64,000 nucleotides of DNA from contig CAWDZK010000005.1 in the NCBI GenBank assembly GCA_963807005.1, positions 124,001-188,000 on the forward strand, in the 5' to 3' direction. This document shows positions 31,571 through 40,419 of this stretch, one piece after another. Made by a program: the position numbers and the translations under genes. The number at the start of each line of letters is the position of its first letter. The first letter of the stretch is position 1. The notes beneath the pieces are model-generated. The model did not search any database. It saw nothing but the letters and a program-made list of their open reading frames with translations, and was not told the DNA's origin. The DNA is from CAWDZK01 sp963807005. GTDB taxonomy: Bacteria; Actinomycetota; Actinomycetes; JACCUZ01.

Positions 31571-32652
31571 CCGCGCTCATCCCTGCTGCCCGCCCCCTGA
31601 TCGGCGACGAGGAGCGCGAGGCCGTCGACCGTGTCCTGCGCTCCGGCATGGTCGCGCAGGGCCCGGAGGTCGCCGCGTTCGAAGACGAGTTCGCCGCCGT
31701 CGTCGGCGGCCGCCGTTGCGTCGCTGTGAACTCCGGCACCTCAGCCCTCCACCTGGCCTTCCTCGCCGGGGGGATCGGCCCGGGCGACGAGGTGATCGTC
31801 CCGTCGTTCACCTTTGCGGCGACCGCCAACTCGGTGGCGCTCACTGGGGCGACCCCGGTGTTCGCCGACATCGAGCCGGACCACTTCAACCTCGACCCGG
31901 ACGCCGTCGCAGCAGCCATCACGCCGCGCACCCGGGCGATCATGCCGGTGCATCTCTATGGCCACCCGGCGGCGATGGACCGGTTCTCCGATCTTGCCGA
32001 GCAGCGGGACCTGCTGCTGTTCGAGGACGCGGCTCAGGCGCACGCCGCCAGCCTGCACGGCCGGCCGGTCGGGTCGTGGAGCCTCGCCGGCTCCTTCTCG
32101 TTCTACCCGACGAAGAACATGACCTCCGGCGAGGGTGGCATGGTCACCACCGCCAGCGACGAGCTCGCCCGGACGGTGCAGCTGCTGCGCAACCAGGGGA
32201 TGGAGAAGCGCTACGAGAACGAGGTCGTCGGCTTCAATGCCCGGATGACCGACCTGCACGCCGCGATCGGCCGGGTCCAGCTGCGCCAGCTCGCCGGCTG
32301 GACCAAGCAGCGCCAGGCCAACGCGGCCTTCCTCGACGAGAACCTCGACGGCGTCGTCGTTCCGCCGGTCGCTGACGGCGCCGTGCACGTCTACCACCAG
32401 TACACGGTGCGGGTGCCCGGTCACGACAGGGACGCCTTCGCGGCCGAGCTGGCCGCGCGCGGCGTCGGCTCAGGCGTCTACTACCCGATCCCGAACCACC
32501 GGTTGCCCTCCTTCGGGCTGGCCCTCGACCTGCCCGAGACCGAGCGGGCCGCGCGCGAGGTGCTGTCCCTGCCGGTGCACCCGGCCCTCTCGGAGGCCGA
32601 GCTCGAGACCGTCGTCACTGTCGTCAACGCCGTCGCAGGGGCCGGCTCGTGA
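31567..32652 (+). CDS. DegT/WbpE-like sugar-nucleotide aminotransferase
   Basis: 361 residues of PLP fold type I. The N-terminal cofactor region NSGTSALHLAFLAGGIGPGDE, the Asp-containing EDAAQAHAA, and the PLP lysine K183 in FYPTKNMTSGEGG fit the DegT/DnrJ/EryC1/StrS family. Beside WbpD- and WbpB-like genes the likely job is transfer of an amino group from glutamate to the 3-keto sugar. It overlaps both neighbours by four bases (ATGA upstream, GTGA downstream), so coupling is tight. Confidence 0.88.
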   Translation: MTALIPAARPLIGDEEREAVDRVLRSGMVAQGPEVAAFEDEFAAVVGGRRCVAVNSGTSALHLAFLAGGIGPGDEVIVPSFTFAATANSVALTGATPVFADIEPDHFNLDPDAVAAAITPRTRAIMPVHLYGHPAAMDRFSDLAEQRDLLLFEDAAQAHAASLHGRPVGSWSLAGSFSFYPTKNMTSGEGGMVTTASDELARTVQLLRNQGMEKRYENEVVGFNARMTDLHAAIGRVQLRQLAGWTKQRQANAAFLDENLDGVVVPPVADGAVHVYHQYTVRVPGHDRDAFAAELAARGVGSGVYYPIPNHRLPSFGLALDLPETERAAREVLSLPVHPALSEAELETVVTVVNAVAGAGS

Positions 32653-33635
32653 CGTTGCGCGCAGGCCTGCTGGGCCTGGGGATGATGGGGCGCAACCACG
32701 CACGGGTCCTCGCGTCGCTGCCCGGCGTGGACCTGGTCGCCGTCGCCGACGCCGCCGGTGACGTGCACCGCGCCGCCGCTGGGCGGCCGGTCCTCGCCAC
32801 CGTCGAGGAGCTCATCTCCCAGGGCATCGACTACTGCATGGTCGCCGTACCTACCTACCTGCACGAGGAGGTCGGCCTGACGCTCGCCGCCGCCGGTGTC
32901 CACGCGCTGGTCGAGAAGCCCCTGACGCCGGACGTGGCCTCCTCGGAGCGGCTCGCGTCGGCGTTCGAGGACGCCGGACTGGTGGGGGCCGTGGGCCATA
33001 TCGAGCGCTACAACCCGGCGCTGCAGGAGGCCCGGCGTCGGCTCGCCACGGGTGAGTTGGGCAGCCTGCACCAGATCATCACTCGTCGGCAGGGACCGTT
33101 CCCCGCGCGGATCGCCGACGTCGGCGTGGTCAAGGACCTGGCCACGCACGACATCGACCTGACCGCGTGGGTCACCCAGCAGCAGTTCACGTCGGTCTCG
33201 GCGCAGGTGGCGCACCGCAGCGGGCGCGAGCACGAGGACCTGGTCGCCATCGTCGGCCGGCTCGCGGACGGGACGGTCACCAGCCACCTGGTGAACTGGC
33301 TCTCCCCGTTCAAGGAGCGGATCACCGTCATCACAGGTGACCGCGGCGCCTTCGTCGCCGACACCCTCACCGCCGACCTCACTTTTCACGCCAACGGCAC
33401 GATCGCCACCGAGTGGGAGTCGATCGCGAAGTTCCGTGGCGTCAGCGAGGGTGACATGATCCGCTACGCCATCGCCAAGCCGGAACCGCTGCGGTCGGAG
33501 CACGAGGCGTTCCGGGACGCCGTGCTCGGCAAGGAGGCCGACATCGTCACCATGCGACAGGGCCTGGCGACGGTCGCCGTGGCGGAGGCGGCTCTCCGGT
33601 CGGCCCGGACCGGATCCACCCAGAGCATCGGCTGA
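32649..33635 (+). CDS. Gfo/Idh/MocA-family sugar-nucleotide oxidoreductase (WbpB-like)
   Basis: 328 residues. The Rossmann start GLLGLGMMGRNHARVLASL binds NAD, VEKPLTPDV is the family's EKP motif, and HDIDLTAW carries the late conserved histidine region. In the wbp pathway WbpB oxidises C3 of UDP-GlcNAcA before amination. Here it lies right after the aminotransferase, so the same role is inferred. GTG start overlapping the previous stop. Confidence 0.85.
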   Translation: MTLRAGLLGLGMMGRNHARVLASLPGVDLVAVADAAGDVHRAAAGRPVLATVEELISQGIDYCMVAVPTYLHEEVGLTLAAAGVHALVEKPLTPDVASSERLASAFEDAGLVGAVGHIERYNPALQEARRRLATGELGSLHQIITRRQGPFPARIADVGVVKDLATHDIDLTAWVTQQQFTSVSAQVAHRSGREHEDLVAIVGRLADGTVTSHLVNWLSPFKERITVITGDRGAFVADTLTADLTFHANGTIATEWESIAKFRGVSEGDMIRYAIAKPEPLRSEHEAFRDAVLGKEADIVTMRQGLATVAVAEAALRSARTGSTQSIG

Positions 33636-33636
33636 G

Positions 33637-35154
33637 GTGGACGACCCGCGGCCCGACGAGCCGCCGGAGGAGTTTGTCGACGACGTCGACGTCGTTCCCG
33701 GCTCACCGAGCGAGCTCGGCCGCGCGGTCTCCCGCGACGTCGCGATCTACACGATCGGCACGGTCGTCGCGAACGGCATCCTTTACCTAGCGGTGCCGAT
33801 CTACACCCGCGTCTTCCCCCCTGTCGAGTACAGCAAGTTCGCCTTCGTGACGACGGTGAGCGGGATGCTTGCAGGCGTGCTCGTCCTCGGCGGCGACACG
33901 GCGCTGGCCCGGTTCTGGTTCAAGGACCCGGCACTGGCTGCGCGCCGCACGTTGTGCCTTACCTGGATCGGCTTCCTCGCAGCTTGGGCCGCGGTGTTCT
34001 GCCTCGCTCTGGCCCCCTTCACACCGGCTGTGGCTTCGTGGACGCTCGACCAGCGCAACGCCGCCTCGCTGTACCTGCTCGCACTCGCCACCCTCCCGAT
34101 CGCGCAGACCAGCCGCATGCTCGCCCAGATTCTTCGCAACGAGTTCCGCCCCGTGCCGTTCGTTCTGACCGGTGTGGTCCTCGGCGCCGGCAGCCTAGGA
34201 GGAGGGCTGCTCTTCGCAGTGGGCCTGGACCTCGGGGTCGCGGGGATCTTCGTCGGCATCCTGTGTGCCGAGACCCTGGTACTGGGCCTGCGCACCGCCC
34301 TGACCTTCGACCTGTTCCGTGGGTCGTTCGACCGGGATCTGCTGCGAGGGCTGCTGCGCTTCGGCGTTCCTCTCGTGCCGGTCACGGTCAGCTTCTGGGT
34401 CTTCACGGCCGCCGATCGGGTCGTGGTCGGAAAGGTCGCCGGGCTCGAACAGCTGGGGTACTACAGCGTGGCCGTGACGGTCACGATGGTCTTCGTCGTA
34501 CTGACGAGTGCGGTATCGCAGGCATGGCTGCCTCGCGCCATGCAGCTCTACGAGGCCGACCGCGAGAGAGCGGCCACGGTCATCGGCGCGTCGCTGACGT
34601 ACTACGTGTTCGTCCTGGGGGTGCTGGCCAGCGGCATCGCCGCTCTGGCGCCAGAGGTCACGGCAGTGCTCGCCGGACCCGAGTACGCGCCCGCCGCCGC
34701 GGCGATCCCGCTGCTCTGCCTCGGCTCGGTCGCGTACGGTTCGCAGACGATCACTGCCAGCGGGATGACCATGACCCACCGGACCGGTCGGCTTGCCTCC
34801 ATCTCCCTCGGCGCAGCGGCCGTCAACGTCGCCGCCGCACTGCTCCTGGTGCCTCCGTTCGGGATCGTCGGTGCGGCCGGAGCCAGCCTGGCCGGCTACG
34901 GCCTCCTGACCACGGGGTACCTCTGGGCCTCTCAGCGGTTCTGGGCGATCCACCTGCAGCCGCGCCGGCTAGCCGTCACCGTTGCACTGCTCGCCCTGGT
35001 CGGCCTGGTCACGACCACCCAGCGCGACCAGCCAGTGGGGCTACGGCTGCTCGTGCCGATCGCGTTCGTCGCGGGCTGGGTGCTCCTGGCCGGGGTGCAC
35101 GCCGACGAGCGGGACGCTCTACGCGCTGGGGCCCGGCTCCTCCGGCGCCGCTGA
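33637..35154 (+). CDS. Polysaccharide flippase of the MOP/Wzx type
   Basis: 505 residues with about 12-14 helices spread over the length. The start SRDVAIYTIGTVVANGILYLAVPIY and the repeated PLV-type helices are typical of Wzx/RfbX polysaccharide transporters, which turn undecaprenyl-linked repeat units across the membrane. GTG 33637 follows the previous stop by one base, so it belongs to the same operon. The opposite-strand acyltransferase overlaps its last 36 bases. A Wzy polymerase is not obvious, though the membrane protein at 50277 is a candidate. Confidence 0.85.
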   Translation: MDDPRPDEPPEEFVDDVDVVPGSPSELGRAVSRDVAIYTIGTVVANGILYLAVPIYTRVFPPVEYSKFAFVTTVSGMLAGVLVLGGDTALARFWFKDPALAARRTLCLTWIGFLAAWAAVFCLALAPFTPAVASWTLDQRNAASLYLLALATLPIAQTSRMLAQILRNEFRPVPFVLTGVVLGAGSLGGGLLFAVGLDLGVAGIFVGILCAETLVLGLRTALTFDLFRGSFDRDLLRGLLRFGVPLVPVTVSFWVFTAADRVVVGKVAGLEQLGYYSVAVTVTMVFVVLTSAVSQAWLPRAMQLYEADRERAATVIGASLTYYVFVLGVLASGIAALAPEVTAVLAGPEYAPAAAAIPLLCLGSVAYGSQTITASGMTMTHRTGRLASISLGAAAVNVAAALLLVPPFGIVGAAGASLAGYGLLTTGYLWASQRFWAIHLQPRRLAVTVALLALVGLVTTTQRDQPVGLRLLVPIAFVAGWVLLAGVHADERDALRAGARLLRRR

Positions 35155-35586
35155 ACTCTCGTCGGCCAGCCGGCGCGCGGCCCCGGGGAGGACCCGGGCC
35201 GGCACCCCGGCGAGCACGCTCCATGGCGGAGCCTGAGTGCCCTGGGTGACCACGGCGCCGGCGGCAACCACCGAGTGGGATCCGATCCTGCAGCCCATGA
35301 GCACGATCGCGCCGGCGCCGACATGGACGTGGTCGCCCAGAACCGTGGGGGCCTGATCGATGTCCGCCTGACCCTGGGCTAGGGCCCTCCGGACGGTGGA
35401 GTGGGTGTAGATCTGTGCTCCGGCGGAGATGTCGCAACCTGCTCCGATGGTGAGCCCGCCGCTGCCGTCGATAACCGTGAACGCACCGATCCAGCAGCCC
35501 GCCCCGACGTCGGGTTCGCCGACGACCCAGGCGTGCGGATTCCACCGATTGACCGGCAGGTGGTGCCACTCAGGCGGCTGCGTCAT
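35119..35586 (-). CDS. Small hexapeptide-repeat acyltransferase
   Basis: 155 residues, left-handed beta-helix. The repeats run from VVGEPDVGAGCWIGAFTVID through LTIGAGCDISAGAQIYTHS to VLGDHVHVGAGAIVLMGCRIG. The end AGVPARVLPG is typical of sugar O- or N-acetyltransferases. It is a single gene in opposite orientation, inside the polysaccharide locus, and probably adds an acetyl group to a sugar or sugar nucleotide. ATG 35586 is divergent from the epimerase gene, with 142 bp between. Confidence 0.83.
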   Translation of the reverse strand: MTQPPEWHHLPVNRWNPHAWVVGEPDVGAGCWIGAFTVIDGSGGLTIGAGCDISAGAQIYTHSTVRRALAQGQADIDQAPTVLGDHVHVGAGAIVLMGCRIGSHSVVAAGAVVTQGTQAPPWSVLAGVPARVLPGAARRLADESSAAPEEPGPSA

Positions 35587-35654
35587 GCCCGAGCGCCTGC
35601 CTCTCCGACGGTCGACCGCCCTGCAGCGGCACCGGTCCGGCACCGGCGCACCTG

Positions 35655-35660
35655 TAGTAT
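35655..35660 (+). promoter_or_regulatory. Possible -10 element of the epimerase-aminotransferase-amidotransferase operon
   Basis: TAGTAT in cctgtagtat, 68 bases before the ATG at 35729. Nearly the same decamer, cctgtagtct, occurs upstream of the nucleotide-sugar dehydrogenase. Confidence 0.35.
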
Positions 35661-35728
35661 CCCATCGATCGGGAGCCCGGGGTCGGCGCCCGGAAATCTT
35701 GCTCTCTCTGGTTCGGGACGGATCCTCT

Positions 35729-36697
35729 ATGCACTCGGTGGCAGGGCGCTCGCTGCTCATCACGGGCGGTGCCGGTTTCATCGGCAGCCACCTCGTGGAC
35801 CGGCTCCTGCGCGACGATCCAGCCCGCGTGGTCGTCGTCGACAACTTCTTCCTTGGCCACGAGAAGAACCTCGCCGACGCCCGAGCATCCCGACCGGACC
35901 TCGAGGTGGTGCGGCTCGACGCCGCTGATCTCGCCGCGATGCAGGATGTCGTCACGACCCACGAGGTCGACGTGGTCTTCGACCTGGCGGTCGTGCCGCT
36001 GCCGACCTCGCTGACCTACCCGGCGTGGACGGTACAGACGAACGTCGGCATCGCGACCACCTTCTGCGAGATCGCCCGGCGGGGGCTGATCGACCGGCTC
36101 ATCCACTGCTCGTCGTCCGAGGCCTACGGCACTGCGCGGTACGTCCCAATGGACGAGGGGCACCCGCACGACGCCATCACCCCGTACGCGGCCAGCAAGT
36201 CGGCCGCGGACCACATCATCGAGTCGTACGTGCAGACCTTTGGCATCGACGCGACGATAGTGCGGCCGTTCAACAACTTCGGGCCCCGGCAGAACCCCGG
36301 CTCGTACGCCGGGATCATCCCGATCGTCGCGCAGCGGGTTGCCGCTGGGCAACCTATCGAGATCCACGGGGACGGTCAGCAGACCCGGGACTTCATCTAC
36401 GCCCCTGAGACGGCCGACATGATCGTGCGCGTCTTCGAGAGCGAGGCCTGCCGAGGCCGCGTCCTGAACGTCGCGTCCGGCATCGAGACCTCCGTCAACG
36501 ACCTGGTCCGCCGACTGCTGCGCGTCCTGGGTGCCGATGAACACCCGGTCGTGCACACGGATGAGCGCCCCGGCGACGTGCGCCGGCACTGCGCGGACAT
36601 CTCGCTGGCGCGCAAGCTGCTCGAGTACGAGCCGCGCGAGATCTCGGACCACGATCTCGCCGAGACCGTCCAGTGGTACGCGGAGATGCAGCGATGA
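35729..36697 (+). CDS. Extended SDR: NAD-dependent sugar-nucleotide epimerase/dehydratase
   Basis: 322 residues. GGAGFIGSH at about 10-18 binds NAD, and the catalytic Tyr-X3-Lys is Y153...K157 in ITPYAASK, with SSSEAYG before it. RPFNNFGPRQ and GDGQQTRDFIY are hallmarks of the UDP-glucose 4-epimerase/4,6-dehydratase group. It cannot be told whether it epimerises, decarboxylates or dehydrates. It overlaps the following aminotransferase by four bases; together they may provide a keto sugar and its amination, feeding the amidotransferase module downstream. Confidence 0.87.
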   Translation: MHSVAGRSLLITGGAGFIGSHLVDRLLRDDPARVVVVDNFFLGHEKNLADARASRPDLEVVRLDAADLAAMQDVVTTHEVDVVFDLAVVPLPTSLTYPAWTVQTNVGIATTFCEIARRGLIDRLIHCSSSEAYGTARYVPMDEGHPHDAITPYAASKSAADHIIESYVQTFGIDATIVRPFNNFGPRQNPGSYAGIIPIVAQRVAAGQPIEIHGDGQQTRDFIYAPETADMIVRVFESEACRGRVLNVASGIETSVNDLVRRLLRVLGADEHPVVHTDERPGDVRRHCADISLARKLLEYEPREISDHDLAETVQWYAEMQR

Positions 36698-37800
36698 GGC
36701 TCAACCTTCCGCTTACCGGCCAGGAGGAGCTCGACGAGGTCGCAGCCGTCCTCGAGACCGGTTACCTCACCCAGGGCCCGAAGGCGGCGCAGTTCGAGTC
36801 GCTCGTGGCGGCCTACACAGGTGTCCGGCACGCGTTCGCGACCAGCTCGTGCACCACCGCCCTTCATCTCGCCGTCGTCGGGCTCGGTGTCGGTCCCGGT
36901 GACGAGGTCGTCGTCCCCGACTTCACGTTCCCGGCCACGGCGAACGTCGTCGTCCAGCAGGGTGCAACGCCGGTCGTCGTCGACATCGACCCGGACACGT
37001 TCGGCATGGATCCGGCGGCGCTCGCCGCCGCCATCACGCCTCGCACCAAGGCCGTCATCGTCGTGCACGCATTCGGGCTGTGCGCTGACATGGACGGCAT
37101 CAATGCAGTCGCCGATGCGGCCGGGGTACCGGTTGTCGAGGACGCCGCGTGCGCCCTCGGCGGCACCTACCACGGTCGTGCGGCTGGTTCGCTGTCGGCG
37201 GTCGGCGCCTTCTCGTTCCACCCGCGGAAGATCATCACCACCGGCGAGGGCGGGATGGTCATGACGGACGACGACGAGCTGGCCGAGCGGTTCGCAGTGC
37301 TGAGGACCCACGGGGGCGTCCGTCGGGAGCTGTACCTCGAGTTCGAGGAGGCCGGTTTCAACTACCGCCTGAGCGACGTCAATGCCGCGATCGGAGTCGC
37401 CCAGATGGCTCGGCTGTCCGAGCTGGTTCGGCGGCGGCGCGAACTCGCTGGACGCTTGACCGAGATGCTGCAGGGCTCGCCGGGGCTCCGGACGCCGTCC
37501 GAGCCCGAGGGCGTCGAGCACACCTACCAGTCCTACGTGGTGATGCTCGACGACGCGATCGACCGCGACGCGGTCATCCGTGGCACGCGTGACCGGGACG
37601 TGGAGACCACGCTGGGCACCTACTCGCTCAGCGCCCAGCCGTACTTCCAGCGCACCCTTGACCTGCGCGAGGGCACCTGCAAGAACGGCAGCCGCGCCTT
37701 CCGCCAGTCGCTCACCCTCCCGCTCTACCCTCAGTTGACCGACGCGGACCTCGAGCAGGTCGTCGAGGCCGTCGGCAGGGCTGTCGCGGCAGTGTCCTGA
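36694..37800 (+). CDS. Second DegT-family sugar aminotransferase
   Basis: 368 residues. The PLP lysine is K179 in SFHPRKIITTGEGG, with VEDAACALGG as the Asp motif and TSSCTTALHLAVVGLGVGPGDE near the N-terminus. It differs clearly from the aminotransferase at 31567, so it probably acts on another sugar or another carbon. The ATG overlaps the epimerase stop, and the HisH-like gene follows after 13 bases. Confidence 0.87.
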   Translation: MRLNLPLTGQEELDEVAAVLETGYLTQGPKAAQFESLVAAYTGVRHAFATSSCTTALHLAVVGLGVGPGDEVVVPDFTFPATANVVVQQGATPVVVDIDPDTFGMDPAALAAAITPRTKAVIVVHAFGLCADMDGINAVADAAGVPVVEDAACALGGTYHGRAAGSLSAVGAFSFHPRKIITTGEGGMVMTDDDELAERFAVLRTHGGVRRELYLEFEEAGFNYRLSDVNAAIGVAQMARLSELVRRRRELAGRLTEMLQGSPGLRTPSEPEGVEHTYQSYVVMLDDAIDRDAVIRGTRDRDVETTLGTYSLSAQPYFQRTLDLREGTCKNGSRAFRQSLTLPLYPQLTDADLEQVVEAVGRAVAAVS

Positions 37801-37813
37801 TCCGAGGAGACCG

Positions 37814-38443
37814 ATGAGCAGCACGCCAGAGGTCGTGGTCGTGGACTACGGCATGGGCAACGTCGGGTCGATCCGCAACATGCTGTCGCGGCTCGGCGCC
37901 GTCGGCGTCGTCACCGGCGATCCTGATGTCGTTGCCCGCGCCGACCGGGTGATCCTGCCCGGCGTCGGCGCGTTCGACGAGGCGATGTCCACCCTTCGCG
38001 CGGCTGGCCTCGACGAAGCGCTGCTCCAGCGCTCGGCAGCAGGCGACGCGCCGTTGCTCGGTGTCTGCCTCGGGATGCAGCTGCTGCTGGAGGGAAGCGA
38101 GGAGGGCGACGAGAAGGGTCTCGGACTCGTCCCGGGCACCTGCCGACGGCTCCCGGACAGCGTCGACGGGCTGGCGCTGCGCGTTCCCCACATGGGGTGG
38201 AGCACGGTGGAGCCGGTCCGCACGTCGCCGCACGTCCCGTCACTCGGCCTCGACGCCCGCTACTACTTCGTGCACTCCTACCACGCCGACCCGGCCGTCG
38301 ACGAGGACGTGCTCGGCCGTTCGACCTACGGCGTCACGTTCACGTCCGCCGTCGCGCGCGACAACGTGGTCGGCGTCCAGTTCCACCCCGAGAAGAGCCA
38401 CCGGCACGGCCTGCGCCTGCTCGCCGACTTCGTCGGGGTCTGA
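37814..38443 (+). CDS. hisH: HisH-like glutaminase subunit of sugar amidotransferase module 1
   Basis: 209 residues of class I glutamine amidotransferase. The triad is complete: nucleophile C85 in LLGVCLGMQLL, and H191 and E193 in VQFHPEKSH. VDYGMGNVGSI opens the protein as in HisH. It should hydrolyse glutamine and pass ammonia to the HisF-like domain of the next gene. The setting, with no other his genes and a WbpG domain downstream, argues for polysaccharide rather than histidine synthesis. Confidence 0.88.
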   Translation: MSSTPEVVVVDYGMGNVGSIRNMLSRLGAVGVVTGDPDVVARADRVILPGVGAFDEAMSTLRAAGLDEALLQRSAAGDAPLLGVCLGMQLLLEGSEEGDEKGLGLVPGTCRRLPDSVDGLALRVPHMGWSTVEPVRTSPHVPSLGLDARYYFVHSYHADPAVDEDVLGRSTYGVTFTSAVARDNVVGVQFHPEKSHRHGLRLLADFVGV

Positions 38444-38451
38444 GAGGCACC

Positions 38452-40419
38452 GTGAACGTCTACCCCCGGATCATCCCTGCCCTGCTGCTTGACAACGGTC
38501 GTCTGGTCAAGACCCGTCAGTTCCAGGACTCCGTGTACGTCGGCGACCCGGTCAACGTGCTGAGCATCTTCAACGACTTCGAGGTCGACGAGATCGCGCT
38601 GCTCGACATCGGGGGTGCTCGTTCGCGGACACCGACTGCGGTCTCACTGCTGCACCGGCTCTCGACCGAGTGCTTCGTGCCGCTTTCGTACGGGGGCGGG
38701 ATCCAGACCGCCGAGCAGGCGCGCGAGATCATCACCTGCGGCTTCGAGAAGGTCGTGCTGAACTCCTTGCTACTCGAGGACCCTGCCGAGGTCGGTCGCA
38801 TCGTCACCACGCTGGGTTCGCAGGCGGTCGTCGGCGCCCTCGACGTCCGTCGGGACGGCGACACCCTGCGGGTCTTCGGCCGGGGCGGCGCCAGCGGCGC
38901 CGAGCTGACCGTCGAGGAGTGGGCAGAGCGCGCGCGTGCGGTCGGGGTCGGGGAGGTCCTGGTCACCTCGATCGATCGCGAGGGCACGCGTGAGGGCCTC
39001 GACCTCGAGCTGGTCAAGCTGGTCACCTCGCTGGTCAACGTCCCCGTCGTGGCCCACGGCGGGGCCGGAACCCGCGCCGACCTGGTCGCCCCGGTTCGGG
39101 ACGCGGGAGCGTCTGCGGTCGCCGCCGGCAGCCAGTTCGTGTTCCAGGGCGGTCGAGAGAGCGTGCTCGTCAACTATCCGTCGCGCGCCGAGATCGGTCT
39201 CATGTTCCGCGACGTCACGCACCTGTCCGGTGGCGACGGCCATACCAGGGTCGCCGGCCCGGTGCACCTCGCCGGGCTCGACATCGTCCTCGACGAGTCC
39301 CGCACCTGTCAGCGATGCCTGATCACCACCGACGTCCCCAACGCCACGCTGGACGAGCGCGGCATCTGCTATTACTGCCGCCTGCATGACGCGATGGAGC
39401 GGCAGTACCCCATCGGCGAACAGGGCCGGCGACAGCTCGACGCGCTCGCCGCGAAGTTCAAGGAGGCCGGACGCGGCAAGAAGTACGACTGCATCCTGGG
39501 GGTCAGCGGCGGCTGCGACTCGTCCTACCTCGTCCATCTGCTGGTCGAGCTCGGCGTCCGCCCGCTAGCGGTGCACTTCGACAACACCTGGAACTCGCCG
39601 ACCGCGACGTCGAACATCTACACGGTCCTGGAGCAGCTCGGCGTCGACCTCGAGACCTACGTCGTCGACAACACCGAGTACGACGACATCTACCGGTCGT
39701 TCATGCTCGCTGGCGTCAAGGACGTCGAGGCACCGACGGACATCGGCTTCATGGGCGTGCTGTACCGGTCTGCCGAGAAGCACGGCATCAAGCACATCGT
39801 CGAAGGCCACTCGTTCCGCACCGAGGGTGTGTCGCCCTTGGGCTGGCTCTACATGGACGGCGGGTACATCAAGGGCGTGCACGAGCGCTACGGCAGCGTC
39901 CCCATGCGGACCTACCCGAACATGGAGTTCGGGCAGTTCGTGCGCTGGGCGGCCCTGAGCCGGATCGAGCGGCACCGCCCCTTGTACTTCCTGGACTACC
40001 AGAAGGAAGAGGTGAAGCGCTTCCTCGCGGAGACCTACGGCTGGCAGTGGTACGGCGGCCACCACCTCGAGAATCGGTTCACGGCCTTCTACCACACGTA
40101 CCTCCTGCCGACCCGGTTCGGCATCGACTTCCGGCAGATCGAGCTCTCCGCATTGGTCCGCTCCGGCCAGCTCGAGCGCGGTGAGGCCGCTGCCCGCCTC
40201 GCGGAGCGGCGGATCCCGGACCCTGAACAGCTCGCCATGGTGAAGAAGCGGCTGCGCTTCTCCGACGCCGAGTTCGACGAAGTCATGACCATGCCGGCCC
40301 GGACCTACCGCGACTTCCCCACCTACAAGCAGCGGTTCGAACGGCTTCGTCCGTTCTTCTGGCTCATGTACAAGGCAGGGCGCGTGCCGAAGAGCTTCTA
40401 CGTCAAGTTCTGCACGTGA
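38452..40419 (+). CDS. HisF-like/WbpG-like fusion protein, amidotransferase module 1
   Basis: 655 residues in one frame. Residues 1 to about 255 are a HisF-like barrel; residues about 280-655 are a WbpG/PseA-type N-acetyl sugar amidotransferase. In the barrel the first catalytic Asp of HisF is Leu12 (RIIPALLL), while the second (D131) and the tunnel gate R6, E47, K100 and E168 remain. The WbpG part has a four-Cys zinc site (C286, C289, C306, C309) and the PP-loop SGGCDSS at 352-358 for ATP. Ammonia from the HisH-like partner should cross the barrel and convert an N-acetyl into an acetamidino group. In Pseudomonas these are separate proteins. GTG 38452 follows the hisH stop by eight bases, and no internal stop or start splits the parts. 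Confidence 0.9.
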   Translation: MNVYPRIIPALLLDNGRLVKTRQFQDSVYVGDPVNVLSIFNDFEVDEIALLDIGGARSRTPTAVSLLHRLSTECFVPLSYGGGIQTAEQAREIITCGFEKVVLNSLLLEDPAEVGRIVTTLGSQAVVGALDVRRDGDTLRVFGRGGASGAELTVEEWAERARAVGVGEVLVTSIDREGTREGLDLELVKLVTSLVNVPVVAHGGAGTRADLVAPVRDAGASAVAAGSQFVFQGGRESVLVNYPSRAEIGLMFRDVTHLSGGDGHTRVAGPVHLAGLDIVLDESRTCQRCLITTDVPNATLDERGICYYCRLHDAMERQYPIGEQGRRQLDALAAKFKEAGRGKKYDCILGVSGGCDSSYLVHLLVELGVRPLAVHFDNTWNSPTATSNIYTVLEQLGVDLETYVVDNTEYDDIYRSFMLAGVKDVEAPTDIGFMGVLYRSAEKHGIKHIVEGHSFRTEGVSPLGWLYMDGGYIKGVHERYGSVPMRTYPNMEFGQFVRWAALSRIERHRPLYFLDYQKEEVKRFLAETYGWQWYGGHHLENRFTAFYHTYLLPTRFGIDFRQIELSALVRSGQLERGEAAARLAERRIPDPEQLAMVKKRLRFSDAEFDEVMTMPARTYRDFPTYKQRFERLRPFFWLMYKAGRVPKSFYVKFCT

